64,000 bases of DNA from contig NDFF03000398.1 in the NCBI GenBank assembly GCA_002150815.3, forward strand, positions 248,001 through 312,000. The letters are read 5' to 3'. The position numbers and the translations under genes are program-made. Each line of letters starts with the position of its first letter. The stretch's first letter is position 1. Below are positions 45,629 through 58,300 of the stretch, one piece after another. Under the pieces are notes generated by a model. That model worked only from the letters and a program-made list of their open reading frames with translations, searched no databases and had not been told where the DNA came from. This DNA comes from Grammothele lineata (taxonomy: Eukaryota > Basidiomycota > Agaricomycetes > Polyporales > Polyporaceae).

Positions 45629-46545
45629 TCAGCCTAGGGAGCCACGCCTGGCGACGAGCGGGGACGCCGTGAGAGGGGCGCGGGCCTGCTGTTGCACCCA
45701 CCGCTCCACGGCGGACCCCCCAGTGCCGCTGCGCGCGCTACCCTGACTCCGCGCACTGCGCACGGGGATCGGCACGGGTAGCACAGGGGTCTGCACAGGC
45801 AAGTACTCCCTCCTGCCCGCATGCGCATGCGCATGCACGCGGGCGTGCGCGTGCGCGAGAGCGGGGACGGGGCGCGGGAGGAACGGGGGCCGCCACGCCT
45901 TGTAGAGCTTCCGGCGCGCGCTGTGCAGGCGCGCGTGGAAGACGTCGAGCTGGCGGCGGAAGCCCGGGTTCGGGCAGACGATCGCGCGGCGGGCGGCGGC
46001 GTGCTTGAGCGCGTCGGAGGGGCGCATGCCCCATTCGGCGATGAGGTAGGCGCAGACGACGGTGGCGGAGCGGGAGATGCCCATCGCGCAGTGGACCTAC
46101 CGCAAAGGGAGATGGGTGTGAGTTTGGGAAAGGAGGGCGGGGCGACTAATGAGTGCGACGGGAAAAAGAAACTCACCAGGACGACATTCCGCTCGTCCTC
46201 CAGCGCCGTCTTGATGAACGCAGTCGTCGCGTCCAAATGACTAAGTATATCCGCGCCCTCGACATCCGGGAGGGACACATGCATCGTTTTGAGCTTCGGG
46301 AGCGTGCGCGGGTACCGCGGCCGCTGCTCGATGACGGACACGACGTGCGTCACCCCAAGCACGTTCAGCTGCTCCTCGTCCACCGCCGTGTAGAGGCCCG
46401 ACAGCCACAGGTTGGGCACGATCTCGGACGCTTGGCGCGTCATCATCATGGCTTCGCGAGGGTGGACCGGCGCGGACGCGCGGCGGTGGCTGGAGACGAC
46501 GAGCGAGGCGTGCGTGTTAGTTCTAGGGGAGGAGAAGGAGAGCAT
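45629..46545 (-). CDS. Dual-specificity protein phosphatase
   Basis: Two exons (46177-46545 and 45629-46096) encode 278 residues. The phosphatase domain spans about residues 40-185: SEIVPNLWLSGLYTAVDEEQL opens it, VSLPDVEGADIL carries the general-acid Asp, and the P-loop HCAMGISRS supplies the catalytic Cys and Arg, followed by AYLIAEWGM and PNPGFRRQL. This is the signature of small DUSPs that dephosphorylate Tyr and Ser/Thr, often on MAP kinases. The C-terminal tail (about 195-278) is low-complexity, with an Ala/His repeat (AHAHARVHAHAHAG) and Pro/Arg/Ser-rich sequence. A TATA-like element lies about 95 nt upstream. Substrates cannot be inferred. Confidence 0.92.
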
Positions 46546-47867
46546 GGTGGTGGGGAGAAGGAAGAAGGAAGGCGTCGACGGGCGGGCGGGCGAGAAGAGG
46601 GTGCAGCAACTGCTAGCGCGGGGGCGAGGCGCAGCCTCATATACTAATCGCCCGGCGGGGAGGCAATGAGTGTGGCCTCGCGCCGTTCGATGACGCTAAC
46701 GGCAGGAACCGTGGTGGAGGACTAGTCCTCGCGCGCGGGCGACGATCGCTCAGCTGCCACGCGCGAGGCCCGCGCTGGCATTCTGCCTCCTCGGCCGGTG
46801 CGCGATTACTGAGCAAGGGGATTTGCAAACGCGGACTGGTTCAGCGCAGCAGCGCATGTGACGCCCCCGCGGGAGAGAGAGAAGTCCAGGCATCGAGATA
46901 GGTAGGGCGAGAAGGAGGGGAACGCACCTGAAGCTAGAGCCTATTGCTTATCGATAAATCTACGCGGCGCCCTCTTGCAGGGCACACACGCGCGGTGGTC
47001 GACTTCCTGGAGGCGGCGAGGCAGCATCGATATATAAAAGTTTCAACCACAGCACCTGCCCAGGACGAGGCGGCGCTGCGGCGCAAGTTGGCGATGCACG
47101 CACCGACGCGAGCGGCGGCCCGCAGGAGCGCCGTACCGCGCCCGCCCTGAAGAGTCCTGGTCCGTGCGCCCCGCTTTTTCGTATATAACCCCCACCTCAG
47201 CATTTGAACAACTCATACTTACCTTGATGGCACGCGCCCCTTCATGTTCCTGGGCTCGTGGGCCGTGGAGGCCTCCCATAGCACGGCGACCCTGTCCTCA
47301 GGGGGACTTCGCGGTTTGTATGGGCTTCGGCTCATGCACCGTCTCAATATTTCCCTGTCCCGCTTCGGCCCTCGGGCTGGGCGGGCCATTTTTTCGGCCT
47401 CTAGAGGGCTCTAACCCTACCCCCAGTGTAAAGACCCGATAACAATGGCATAAGTCGTCTGCTTCCGGGAAACAACAAGCATAAATGAGGACTTCGATAC
47501 CAATATTGATGGGTTTTGTAAGGTGTGCTTCAAACGTCTTCTGCCTCACAGTCCTTTCGCCCGCGTACAAGCAAAACCATGACGGATTGAAGTCGCTAAT
47601 AGCCTCGTAACGCTCGTACATACATACATAAGTAGTTCTATAAATACATCGTATGGCGGTCATGATCTAGAGCCCGAGACAGCAAAAGCAGAGACGAAGA
47701 CGGACGAAGAGCATGACAGACAGAACGTTACCGCATCGAGAACACAGAACATGAACGTGAGAGCCGTGAAAGCCATCGCGGAACCCGCGCGACGGCGCGA
47801 TCACCACGAGCGCAAGAGCGAAGCCAGAGATCCCGAAACCGAAACTGCTGCAGCGCATGCGCGTCAC
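46546..47867. other. Intergenic, phosphatase promoter and carboxypeptidase C 3' flank
   Basis: A TATA-like GTATATG (minus, 46638-46644) lies about 95 nt upstream of the phosphatase ATG at 46545. Other features are short AT-rich runs (ATATAAAAG near 47031, TATATAACC near 47182) and a minus open frame at 47298-47663 with no domain. No gene is supported. Confidence 0.45.
46638..46644 (-). promoter_or_regulatory. TATA-like box, dual-specificity phosphatase
   Basis: GTATATG on the minus strand sits about 95 nt from the start codon. Weak match, good position. Confidence 0.35.
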
Positions 47868-50800
47868 TCACGCACACCCCATCAGCACCCCAACCACCAC
47901 GGCTGCAACCATTGCGCTTATCCCGACCCCAGCGCTCCTCACCCCCGCCCCAGTCTGCGCATCTCTCGCGCCCGCCCCAAGCCCAGGCAACACTGTCGCC
48001 GTGGCCGTCGCGATGAAGCTGTCCCACGCCGCGACCGTCGCGGCCGGGTAGAACACCGTGCCGGTAGTCTGCACGCTGCCGACGAAGATGCCGGACTGGC
48101 CGCGGACGGCGTCGACGGCGAGCGCGCCGAGCTCGCCGCCGTCGACGGAGTCGCCCGCCCCGGAGAGGCTGGGGACGACGAGCCCGGTGGTGTTGGTGCC
48201 GAGGATGAAGTCGCGGAGGATCGTCATTGCCTGTGCGCGCACGCGCGGGGTAGGGGTTGGAGTGGTAGTGAGCTTCCGGGACGGGGAAAGGAGGAAGAAA
48301 GGGGGAAGGACTTACGCGGGAGGGAGCGTTGTACGGGACGAGGTGGCCGGCGCCCTCGACGAGGATGTACGTCCAGTTGCGCTCCTGGTGGACGATCCCG
48401 GCTTGGTTCCCGTCGTCGTCGAACCACGGCGTCGCCGGGCGGCGCGTGAAGCCCTGGATGCCGCCGAACGTCGTGTTCTGCAGCGTGGTGGTTAGACGGG
48501 ACGCATAGCATAGACAGAACATGACAGGTAAGTGAGCGCACCTGAATGACGACCTCGGTACCGCGGTGCGCGATGAGCGAGTCGTCGTTGCCCGAGTAGA
48601 GGATGACGTGGACGCCGTGCGCAGTCGCATTCGTCGCGAGGTCCGTAAGGAATGCCATAGGCCTGGTTCAGTGATTAGTATCTAACATTTGTGTGGGCGC
48701 AAGCTCAAAAGTGCTCACTCAACGCCTGCGTGTATGCATCAGTATCGCGTATCATTATGCAGGTAGGGAAAAGGAAAACTGACTAGGGTCATTGCCGTTC
48801 ACAGGGTCGCCCAAGAAGGGGTACCAGATTGAGCCCGCCCAGTCCTTGCTCGTCGGTGCGTGCATTGCGGCACGCACGGCAGCGTCTGCGCACACCAAAA
48901 GTCAACTCCTTACCAAACACCCCCAAAGTGCGGAGAGTGCTCACTGTTGTAGAATTCGGACCCGTCGAGCGGGAACTCGGGATTGAGCGCGTCGGGGATC
49001 TGGTACACCTGCGATAACAACCCGTGACGTCAGTCCGAATTCCAGAGATATAAACAGCGTACATACGTCGAAGCCGTCAAACGTGATCGGGTTCCCGTTC
49101 GTGCCTGCCCAAAAAACGCTCGTCAGCCCAACTTGCCCTTACGCTTACAAAGCAAAGACGGGGAGAACACGCACTCCACGGCTTGGAGAAGTTAAACGCA
49201 TAATCGATCATCTCGTCGTAAATGAAGCACCCATACCACGGGTCGATCGTCCCGTTCGCGCGCCCGCTCAGGTCCCGGCGCGCCAACCACCTTCCTGCCC
49301 GCTTTTCGTTCGCATTCTCGTTCGCGTTCTCATTCTCGCTCTCGGCGGTGATAGAGGTGAGAGCGGTGGTGGCGTCGAGCGCGAGCTTCGTGAGCTGCTT
49401 CCGCCCGCGGAGACGCGCGGCGGACGCGGAGCTCGCAAAGCCAATGCGCAGGGGGTTCGTGGGCTCGACTTCGAGCAGGGTCGGGAAGAGCCCGGACGTT
49501 TGGGGGTAGGAGAGGTTCAGGTCGTACCCGCACAGGTGCTCCCTGCACACGCGCGCGTGTCAGATGAGTGAATGTGGATGAAGGGCTGGAGAAGGGAAGG
49601 GAAGGGAAGGGAAGGGAGGAAAGAAGAGGGGGGGGAGGGGACGCACTGCTCGCGGAAGTACTCGAACACCTCGGGGTCGTACCCGATCAGCTGGGGGTAC
49701 GTCTGGAGCGTCGTCACCTATTCCGCCCCGAGCGCATATAGTCACAGTCAGCCTCCGAGAGACAGAAAAGCTAAAAGGGAGCGTGCGCACCGTCGGGAGG
49801 TACTCGAACACCAGCCCAGACCCGACCGTGCCGTCCCCGATCGCGAAGCGCGCGATCTGCACCGGGGGGTCCGCCATGCCGAAGTACGTTTTCATGATGT
49901 ACGGCTGTGCGTACCATTCCCATCCCCCGTCAGCGACCTCGGCGCAATTTTTCACCTGGCCGGAGAGAGAGGGAGCTCACGATGTACGTCCCGGCGTAAC
50001 TCTCGCCAGTGAGGTACAAAGGCCGGGTGGCGAGGCTCGGAAAGACCTTGACGAGGTTCGCGAGGAAGCCCATCTGCAGCGTGCGCGCCGCGCGCCCGGG
50101 TTAGAACAGGCTCCGACATCCGAAGATGGGGATGGGGGGCGGGGAGGCTCACGAAGTCTCGGCCCATCTCGTCTTCGTCGTGTACTATCATAAGAAAGAA
50201 AAACGCGTCAGCGTTGACATTCGGAAGCAAGCAGATGGAGGAGAAGGACGGACCATATCCGTCGGAGTCGGCGGTCGCCCAGCCGGTGCCACTGCGTGGG
50301 ACGGAGAAAGGTGGGATTAGCCTCCGAGTGCCGAGCGCGCCCGCCCCACCGCGGGCGCGCGAGAGAAGGCCGAGCAAACACCTACACGGGCTGGTCGATC
50401 CAGATGTAGTCCGCGACGCGGTCCCAGCTGAACGTGTTCTCGTACGGGGCCTGGTTCGCGTCGAGGTGGATGGGCCCGTTCTGCAATCACGCGGAAATCG
50501 AATGAGGTGAGCGTTCACGATCAATCCCACGCCGTGCCGCGAGAACAAAGATTGACCTCGTACGCGAGCCCGAGCATGCTCGACGATCCCGGCCTACAAA
50601 GACATTTGCAAAGCACCAAAGGCACGTCAGGAACGCCCGGCGGGGATCGTGGGAGAGAGGGCGGACGCACCCGCCGTTGAGCCATATGCCCCAGGGCTCC
50701 CCGGCGCGCTCGCCCGCCGCGGCGGTGAGCGAGCCGTTGGTGTTCTCAAAGGCCCAGAAGAAGAGCGTGTTGTTCGGGTGGCCGGCGCGGTCGACGGGGA

Positions 50801-51086
50801 TGCTCCCCGCGAAGCTGCGCGGGAGCGTCCAGGACACGCCCGGGAGCGCGTCTGTCACTTCGAAGTCTGTGCGTGCGATCGGCGGGGGCGCGTCAGGACT
50901 CGGAGGTGGGTATATGCGCGTGTATATGCGCGTGTTGGACGTACAGGACTGCCAGGCGGGGCTGAAGTCGCCCGAGGGCTTGCCGGGGTAGTCGTGCGGC
51001 CAGCTGCTGGGCGTGGGCGGGAGGTCGGCGCGCACCGCGAAGGGCGCGGCGGCGAGGAGCGCAGCGAAAAACAGCGGCCCGCGCAT
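47868..51086 (-). CDS. Serine carboxypeptidase (S10), copy C
   Basis: This multi-exon gene from ATG 51086 to a stop at 47868 encodes roughly 650 residues. Layout follows copies A and B: signal peptide (MRGPLFFAALLAAAPFAVRA), WPHDYPGKPSGDFSPAWQ, GHPNNTLFFWAFE, nucleophile motif LTGESYAGTY, SGNDDSLIAH with the catalytic Asp, GAGHLVPYNAPS with the His, and a C-terminal Gly/Ala-rich hydrophobic tail (SAMVAAVVVGVLMG) that could be a GPI or membrane anchor. A basic, Asn/Glu-repeat-rich insert (ENENANENANEKR) lies in the middle. The 7-nt micro-exon is present (48719-48725); the 11-nt exon of A and B is not, because that intron is absent. GC content is much higher than in A and B, so the copy is older or lies in a different base-composition block. 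Confidence 0.88.
48719..48725 (-). other. 7-nt micro-exon of carboxypeptidase C
   Basis: GCGTTGA has an acceptor (ACGCAG) and a donor (GTGAGC). Its sequence differs from the GTCCCGA of A and B, but it has the same length, phase and position (Ser-Val-Glu before PMAF). It is required to keep the frame. Confidence 0.8.
49590..49617 (+). repeat. (GGGAA)n pentanucleotide repeat in an intron of carboxypeptidase C
   Basis: GGGAA is repeated about five times, followed by more purine-rich sequence. It lies in the intron between the exon ending REQ and the exon starting HLCGYDL. The transcribed strand is pyrimidine-rich there, near the 3' splice site. Confidence 0.85.
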
Positions 51087-52559
51087 GTCTGAAGAATCTG
51101 AAGGGGACTGACTCGGACTGGGACCCGACGAGGGGGTGCGCGGGGAGGAGGAGGGCTGTTGGTACAGTATGCAGCGGGCGGGCGGGGGTATATATATCTC
51201 TGCGGGGACGATCTCCTGGGACGGGCTGGAATGTCGCGGTTGGCGGTCGCGGGGGGTAAGCGAGGACTGCAGCCGCCGGGGGTCCGATGGGAGAGTTTGA
51301 TCGCGAGTGGAGACATCGTGCTTGGATCTCGGACGGCCCTGGCGGCACACCCGCGAGCCCTGCGCTGCCCTCCTAGCTTCAGCTGGGGGCTTCCTGGGCA
51401 AGACTCAGGATGGCCACAATAGGGCGCGTTGCCAGGCGACCGCGCTCGCGAACGCCGGAGGAAGGCGCGCTCGCCCACGCGACGCGCTGCAGAATCCCTT
51501 CTCGCCCTGCTTCTCAGGCAATTGTCGGCAACGGCTACGCGGCACCGCGACGTTGCGCGCAACGTCCTCCACCGCGCACACGCGTCCGCTCTGTTAGGAC
51601 GGCTCCTCTTTGCGACGTCGATTCTATGGGTGGCGGACGCGTCCGAGCAGAGCGAGACGTTAGCGGCGCGCTAGAGCGCGGTATCGGCGTACATGTCGCA
51701 CAAACGCGAACCTAAGCTTAGGGCGGTAGGTGGGGCGCAAACGTGCGGTGGCAGGCCGAGTGCGCGCGAGTTCCAAACGCGAATGACATCGATGAACCTG
51801 AACTGCCCTCAACTCAGCGGCGGTGGGCTGAGCGCTCGCAGGGAGGCGGCATGGTGCAATAGATGGACCGATTCGAAGAGGCAGCTGGGACATGAATCGC
51901 TGGGCGCGCAGCTGTGAGGGTTCTGCGAGGAGCGTCGATGCACATGTGTTCCAAGGACCGACAGAGTCAAACAGGCAAGAGACGTCACCTATTCAGATCC
52001 CTATTGTCTTGCGTTCCCTGCGCATCCTTCACCTCGACGCGGACAACGGTCAGCCGGCACGAGCCAAGCGCTAACGCCGCGCATTGCGTGCCTTGACATA
52101 AAGTACGCTATTCTTGGGGTGACTAAGAGGACGGTGAGGAATAATGTGGACGACGTGAGCACATCGGTAGAACATTAGGATTCCTTGGAAGGCAGAAGAG
52201 GGTCAGTACTCGCCGAAATCACACGGGAAGAGGCTTGATTACTGACTCGGGTTGTGACAACACGCACCGGAAGCCGAGGGTCCGTCCTCCGATAATAGAC
52301 TTACAAAGCGAGCCTACGAAGGCAGTCACAGAGAGAACGAGGAGAGGAAGAGAGCCGTATCTGCCGAGCCGCCCACAGGCTGCCGCAAGCGCCGAACGCG
52401 GTTGTGGCACCGGAGGCGCGGCGGCGCGAACAACACACATCTCTGCCTCTGCACACAACCCTGCTATCGTCGTTCGCTCAAGCATCCCAGCACGCGCTCC
52501 ATCTAAGCTGCCGCCGCACATCCGACGAAGCACCCCGAGTGCTTCCATCTCGCACCGCC
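51087..52559. other. Divergent intergenic region, carboxypeptidase C and MED4
   Basis: A stretch of 1.5 kb with a strong TATA run at 51189-51197 serving carboxypeptidase C. The remainder is GC-rich without coding pattern. The 150 nt before 52560 form a plausible MED4 leader. Confidence 0.45.
51189..51197 (-). promoter_or_regulatory. TATA box, carboxypeptidase C
   Basis: An uninterrupted TATATATAT lies in otherwise GC-rich sequence about 105 nt upstream of ATG 51086; the contrast makes it conspicuous. Confidence 0.6.
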
Positions 52560-54470
52560 ATGTCATACGCCAGCTTCCCCGGGCCCTCCGCTTCCCAGTC
52601 ATTCACCCAGCCCTCCCTCTCCCAACCAAGCCCGTACTCGTATCCATCCCAGGGCTCGTTCCCCTCCCAGCCCTCCACGCTCGGCTTCGCCCCCGCCCCC
52701 TACCCAACCGACGCCCTCCCCCCACAAGCCCCTCCCTCCGCGCCCATGTCCTCGATCCTCCTCGACCCCCTCGCCCGCCTCCAGACGCTCTCCACCACCC
52801 TCTTCCAGTCGCTCGGCCCCCCAACAACGCGCCCCCCGCCCGCACCCTCCGTAACGGAGCTCCTCGCGGCCGACGCGCAGCTCGCGGGGGCCGTGCAGCT
52901 CGCGCGCGCGCACCAGGTCCGGCAGCGCCGCATCGAGCGGCTCAAGGAGGAGGTGCTCGAGCTCGATCGGAGGTGGAGGGATATTGTGGGCACGCTCGAC
53001 TCGGGGAGGAGGGAGCTGGATGCGATTGTGAGGGAGGGCGAGGAGAGGATGAAGGCGATTGAGGAGGCGAAGGAGGGTGAGTTCTTCCCTTTCTTGGGTT
53101 TGCAAGCGTTTCTTTTTTCGCGAGAGGGTGCGGTCGGAGTGTGTCTGAAGCCGGGGTTAACTTGCAAGGATGGTATGGAGCACGCGGGTGTAAACGTTAA
53201 AGTCGTTCTGGCGATGGCGCGCCGTGCATCTTACACGGGCGTACGCTTCACCCGAGCCATTCAGTGCACGCATATAGCTCTAGCGTTCGACCATGCTCCG
53301 GCCGTGACACAGCGTAAAACATACGAGCACACGCTCGCGACGAAAAGACCCATGCCGGCCGTAAGCCGCGAACCTCTGGCGCTTCCTATTCCCCAATTCT
53401 GCGTCTACCATTTGCGCACATACACGGCGAACGCCGCCACCGCGCCTCCCGGAGGCAAACCGCGTCCCATCTTAGTGTCGTCACCGCGCATCTCCCGCCG
53501 CGCCGGACTCGCAGAGACAAAAGGGCCTGTCGCGCGCCCGCGTGCTGCACGCGGGTTCTGTGGCGGCGCGAGAGCAGCGAAGCACTCGTCTTCAGAATAC
53601 AGAATGCAGAATGCCACACCGCATACGTAGCGGGGACCCAGACCTGCCGGAGGTTACGTGTTCTTCCCCACGGACGGGCGTACGCGCATACGTCCCGATG
53701 CGTGTTGCGTGTTGCGTGCTTCGGGGTGGCAGGGTCGAAGCTTTGAAGGACTGCAGGGAGGAGGTGCGCGCCCGCGTGTGCGCGTATGCGCGTATCCGGA
53801 ATGCGTGCGCCTTCGATCGTCCGTGAGGGTTTCGCGCGGGCCCGCGCCCCGGATCCGGGTCCGTTTAATTGTCTTTGGAGAAGCGAAGCTCCCCGCGTCC
53901 TCGCCGCCGGCATCCTTGCGTAGACCCATGCATGCATGTATTGACTTGGCTTGACTTACACTTACACTTACATCCGTCCTTCTTCCGGCCCTGCGGAAAC
54001 CCTCAACGTTTCCACGTACAATGACAAACCTTGGCTGACCCGCCTCTTTCTCTCCGGCAGCGGCGATCCCCTACCCGGAACTCCTCGCCTACGCCCAGAG
54101 CCTCTCCGCATTCACCTCCGCGCCCCCGAACATGCCCGCGCTCGCGCCCGGCCAGCCGCCCCCGCCGCTGTTCTTCCCGCCGTTCCCGAACGAGGAGAAG
54201 ATGCGCAGGGGGCACATGAACGACGAGGCGCCGCTTGGGATTCTGGGGGAGACGCATTCGGTCAAAGGTCGGTGGCCTTCGTTTAGATGTAGCGTTCAGG
54301 GAGTATTTGTTGACGAGCATACGCGTACGCGCACGACAGCCCGCCCGGTCTCGCCCCCGGCCCTCGAGGCCCCCGCCGCGCCCGGCGCGAACCCGTACCG
54401 CCCGGACTTCAGGCCCCCGCCCCAGCAGCCGTTCTTCGACCTCGACCTCGACCTCAACCCGGACCTCTAG
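52560..54470 (+). CDS. MED4: Mediator complex subunit 4
   Basis: Three exons (52560-53076, 54061-54267, 54340-54470) encode 284 residues. MED4 belongs to the middle module of Mediator, which links transcription factors to RNA polymerase II. The N-terminus is Ser/Pro/Gln-rich. A coiled coil follows at about 105-172 (VRQRRIERLKEEVLELDRRWRDIVGTLDSGRRELD), the family hallmark, then AAIPYPELLAYAQSLSAFTSAPPNM, the conserved VDDI-like C-terminal block seen in fungal Med4, and a Pro-rich end finishing in an acidic Asp/Leu repeat (DLDLDLNPDL). The joint KE/AAIPYPE is continuous, so no exon is missing in the 984-nt first intron. The ATG at 52560 was chosen over an upstream in-frame Met at 52404. Confidence 0.88.
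53077..54060 (+). other. Long first intron of MED4 (984 nt)
   Basis: It begins GTGAGT and ends CCGGCAG after a pyrimidine tract. Open frames inside it run on from exon 1 to 53630 but lack family resemblance. It contains short direct repeats (GTGTTGCGTGTTGCGTGC near 53702; CTTACACTTACACTTACA near 53955). No nested gene or transposon end was recognised. Confidence 0.7.
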
Positions 54471-55380
54471 CGCGCCAGCGCACCGACACAAGTACTCAGC
54501 ACTCAGTTCGGTGGGGTCGGCCGCCATTATGCGCCGGTTCCAACTCCGGACGAGGGGGCTCGAACGCGAGGGCCACGCGGTGGCTTCGGCTTCAAGGCTT
54601 CCGCACACTTCGGACGAGCGGCGGTGTCTCTAATGTATGCACTGTAAGTTTGACTCAGAAGAAGGGTGGACAGGGTGGACAGAGGTTCGCGTCGTCCTGG
54701 CAGCGCAGGCCTATTGTTTGTGTATGTACACAAGTAGAACGGGCGTACGTACGTACGTACATCCCGCCGCGCCCTCAAACTTCAAACGGTTCGTGACGCT
54801 ACGTTCGCGCGCGCGCCTTCTGTGGCTGGATCTCCGATACGTACATAGCGATCGTCCCTGCCTGCCCCGTCCGGTGGCGAAGGTATTGTCCAGCGCGGGC
54901 CGCGCGCGGCGTGCCGAGATGAGATCGAGAGCTTAGATTGCTGTACATACACTTAGAGTTCGACGTTCAACGACCAACGCCGTCTTGCGGGAATAACACG
55001 CACTTGTCATTTGGTGCTATCTCTAGTTCCGAGAGCCGAGTCCCGAGGAAGAGCCGGGGCTTGCGTGCGTGCGTATGCCCGCCAGGAGGAAGAGAAGGTA
55101 AAATATACTTGGGGGCACTAAATAAAGGGCTACAGGGGGTACCGGTAAAGAGTGGACCTGGTGGATAGATGCGGGTGACGTTGATAGAGACAGATAGCGT
55201 GCGCAGAGCGATAATACAGGATGGGGGATCGTCATGGTGAGTATCAGGCCCTAGGATTGAGAGAGAATTGGAGCGGTACGTGTGCAGGTTGACGCAGCGG
55301 GAGCAGGTGTGAAGCGGGAGGCAAGGATGCCGCGTCCCTCCGTACTTGGAGGTCGAGCTGGACAGATGCCAAGTGGCGCG
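54471..55380. other. Intergenic, convergent 3' ends of MED4 and the PB1-ZZ gene
   Basis: A GTAC-rich tetranucleotide run lies at about 54745-54762. No coding pattern was found. The distance between two 3' ends is unusually large for this region. Confidence 0.5.
54745..54762 (+). repeat. (CGTA)n tetranucleotide repeat
   Basis: About four CGTA units form a self-complementary run. A short simple repeat; no role inferred. Confidence 0.8.
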
Positions 55381-58300
55381 TCACGACTTGTACACCGCGA
55401 AGGGAATCAACGGCGGGCTTCGTGACGGGTCTTCCTCGTTCATGAACCGCCTGTGCGTGCCCAATCAGTCCTCATCTCACGCCCTTCATCCCACGCACAA
55501 CGCAAAAAACAAATCAACACGCACCGGAAGATTTGCATGTTCACGTCCGCCTTGAATACGACAAACAGGTGCGTGTTGTCGTGCGTGTCCACCTCGGCGC
55601 ACGAGTCGCACAGGTCCTTCGGGCAGTACGCGCAGTGGAACCACTCGCCGCGGATGTGCGACATGCACCGGTCGCAGACCGCGAACGCGTGCGTGAGCGT
55701 CCGGAGGTAGTCTGCGCGGCAGACGGAAGACGGCAGGGGTAAGACAATAGGAGAGGCGGTTAGCGGCGGGGAATGGCAACGCACCTTTCGGGTCGGAGAG
55801 GTTCACAGCCCCGCCGGGCGGTCCTGCAGGTTTCTTGTATCTGTATACACATTAGACGTCACCAAACGTCGAGAACACGCCGCTAGTACGCTACGCACAG
55901 ACGGGGCAGCGGTGGCTGCAGCACAAGCGGGCGGTCGACTTGCCGCGGGAGCTTGAAGAAGACGTGCCACGGGTCGTGCAGCGCGTACGAGCGCGCCTCG
56001 CATCGCTCACACTAGGAGAAGGGAGATGAGACCGTCGGCGGACGATAGGGACTGGGGCGGAGAAATGGGACACACCAGGCTAACGGGCTTGGGGTACGAG
56101 GGGCAGTTCGCGCACTGGTACCGTATCCCAACGATTGGCTGTACGCATATTCCAGACGATTAGTTCCTCTCCTTTCCCCCACATCGAAGTAGAGCGGTAC
56201 TCACCTGAGCACAGCCATCACACGCCACCCCATGGTCGACCTCGACCGGGACCGCGCCGATGCGTCCGCTGGGCCCGGTACCGAGCACGGTATGCGAGTA
56301 CGACGAGCCGAACGAGTTGCGCCGTGGGCGGCCGTTGGTCGAGGCGGGGGCGCCCTCCTGCGCGTACGCGGCGTCGCGGCCCGTCCAGAGCCGGATCGCC
56401 ATTTGGCTCGTGTTCTGCAGATCCGCAGTCGACATCGGGTGGGGAATCTAGCCATCGAGCGCGTCAGCAGCGAATACGAAAGGGAGGCGAAAGGCAGGAG
56501 AGGGGGGAGGGGGAGGCAGGAGGGAGGGGCGAACCTTGATCATGATGTGCGACGAGACGTGCCCGCCGTCGGCGCTGTCGAGGTTACCGGGGAGGCCGGC
56601 GGCGTCGCAGTTGGAACAGATATCGACGTTCTCGCAGATCGCGCAGTGGAAGCGCGCCCCTACGATTTCTTGCATGCAGCTGGGGCCACCATCAGCTTGC
56701 GCGTCGCGCGGGACCCTGAACAGGTAAAGTACTTACTGAGCGCAGTGGACGCCGACGTGGGTCATGGCTGGCGAGTCGAGATCAGGGCGCGGTCGACAGA
56801 AAATGGGCTATGGGAAAGACTCACAAGACTCCTCCATAGATGCGGACTGTCGTGCCAGGTCCGCCATGTTGTTCCCGTTACTCGACGCCTGCGAGCTGCT
56901 CGACTTGCTCGGGACAGCAAGGAACGCATGCGAAGGATGGACCTCATATACTTGCCTATATGCATACACATTCACATTTAAGAGTATCAATACGCAGCTG
57001 TGATGCCGCACGAAGCGCGGCGCGATCGGACAAACATACGGACCTGTAGCATGCGCGGCAGAGATTGAAGTCGTCGCAGGACGCGCACTTGTACCGGTGG
57101 CTCGTGATGACCGTGTTGCAAGTTGAACAGTGGCACGGCCCTTCCCCTCCCTGCTCTGCAGCCGAGCAAACGAGAACGCGTCAGTTCTGACAGCTGCACA
57201 GTCCTAGGCGCGTTCGCCTGCACGCTCGAACCGCTCCGCAGCAGTCGCGCACGCGGACCAAGGCACGCGCAGCAGCAGCACCAACAGCGTACGGGCGGAA
57301 ATAATGGGGAAGAGATACGCACCGACGTCTTCCCATCCATTATGCGTCCAGCTCTTCTCGATGTACGCATGGCGCAGCACGCCCTTCTGACTCGGCGCAG
57401 TCCTCCTCCACCTCGAGAGCGCGCGCTCCGCGTCCTCGGGCGACGTTCCTGGGCCTGGCGACGCGCCTGGGGTAGCGCTGGACTCGAGCGAGTGCTGCAC
57501 ACCGTACGCCTGGACGCACATCGAGCACAGCTCGTACCCCGGAGGTCGCGATGGTTCCGCCCCGGGGACGGTGAGGCCTCCGAGCGTAAGTGGCGGGGGC
57601 GGACCTCGTGGGGAGGGCGGGGGCGCAAGCTGTTTGTGGGGAGGAGGCGGGTGGAGGAGCGTACTCTCTGAAAGCGACAGCGAACGCGCAGGGGTATGGT
57701 CTGATGAGCCCGAGCTGCCGCTGCCTGAGTTGGAGTGCGCGTGCGAGTGGACGGAGCCGGACTTGCCCGAGTGCTGGCTGCCAAGGAGGGTGAGAGACGA
57801 GGCGGACGCCGCTGGAGAGTTCTTCCATGGGGGATACGTGTGCTCGCGGTGCGCGCCGGGGTGGTGCGGATGCCCGTGAGGGAGCATGCCGATGTCGATC
57901 GCGCGCGTCTTGCCCTTCGGGTCCGCGGTCCACTCGGGCTCCGCCAGTGGTCGAATCTCGCCACACGTTGAGCAGACGTACTTGATCATGTCGAGCAGGA
58001 CACCACAGTTAGAGCAGTTGGTGGGATCGGGAGGCGGTGCCAGAGGAGGGTCGGGGCGGAGGAAGGAGAGAACCTCTGGCGGTATATCGGGATGAATGAA
58101 GTCGGACGGGTAAGACTGCTCCTCTCCAGGAGCCATAAATGGATTAGCAAGGGCATTAGAGGATGTCGTGGAGGAGCGATGTGGATGGCTGAACTGCGTC
58201 GCTTGCATGGACGTCGGCCGACTGTCGAGCACTTTCTCCATGGGGTCCGCGACGCTTTCGGCAGGTGCGCTCGAGCCTTCGTCGTAGCCGTAGTCGCGCA

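Noticed and set aside
53158..53630. Continuation of the MED4 exon 1 frame
   Set aside because: It is intron read-through; the conserved MED4 C-terminal block starts at 54061 with matching splice sites.
54745..54762. CGTA run as a regulatory palindrome
   Set aside because: A simple tetranucleotide repeat between two 3' ends; no promoter nearby.
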